Positions 54,593-64,000 of a DNA stretch of 64,000 nt are shown in pieces. Both the position numbers and the translations under genes were made by a program. Numbering within the stretch: position 1 is the first letter of the stretch; each line of letters begins with the position of its first letter. This stretch comes from Syngnathus acus. Lineage: Eukaryota > Chordata > Actinopteri > Syngnathiformes > Syngnathidae. The notes under the pieces were generated by a model. It did not search any database. It saw only the letters and a list, made by a program, of their open reading frames with translations, and was not told where the DNA came from. The stretch covers positions 7,685,476-7,749,475 of the forward strand of contig NC_051089.1 of assembly GCF_901709675.1 (NCBI RefSeq). The letters run 5' to 3'.

Positions 54593-54599
54593 AAGCAGG

Positions 54600-63933
<9,334 letters not shown>

Positions 63934-64000
63934 GTAACACCTTAACATAAATACAGTACACATTTATTAAAAAATGAATATGAATAAGACAAAAAAAAAG

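Overview
The window is a compact piece of a ray-finned (teleost) fish nuclear genome, probably a percomorph. The evidence is spliced vertebrate genes with GT-AG introns, AT-rich non-coding DNA and fragments of repeats typical of fish. It carries eleven protein-coding genes. For ten of them every exon could be placed and the reading frame closes exactly. The eleventh (hk1) runs off the right edge.

Layout. (1) 0.7-9.1 kb: acta1 (skeletal alpha-actin, +) with an SRF/TATA promoter, then ccsap (+). (2) 12.0-14.7 kb: rab4a (-). (3) 15.5-23.7 kb: phf10 (+, BAF45a subunit of PBAF chromatin remodeller) and psmb1 (+, proteasome beta6). (4) 24.6-28.2 kb: an unnamed THAP zinc-finger gene (-) head-to-head with mpc1 (+, mitochondrial pyruvate carrier 1). 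(5) 29.3-64 kb, all +: kifbp, srgn (serglycin), vps26a (retromer), supv3l1 (mitochondrial RNA helicase) and hk1 (hexokinase 1, 5' 17 coding exons). From memory of the human map, these match three separate regions: 1q42 (ACTA1-CCSAP-RAB4A), 6q27 (PHF10, PSMB1, MPC1) and 10q22 (KIFBP-SRGN-VPS26A-SUPV3L1-HK1).

The genes are not an operon or a dedicated system. Shared themes are muscle contraction, endosome recycling (rab4a, vps26a) and mitochondrial energy use (mpc1, supv3l1, hk1, kifbp). Non-coding DNA holds microsatellites, one clear hAT-like MITE in a phf10 intron, and several decayed dispersed repeats. I saw no tRNA, rRNA, CRISPR array or intact transposon ORF.

I found no wholly new system. 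The observations most worth checking are a 4-nt microexon needed to keep mpc1 in frame, a read-through short isoform of phf10 that would end in a possible SUMO site, CLEAR and NRF1 motifs at vps26a, an HCF-1-binding-type motif in the THAP protein, two CRE-TATA clusters inside hk1 intron 1, and the apparent absence of hkdc1 between supv3l1 and hk1.
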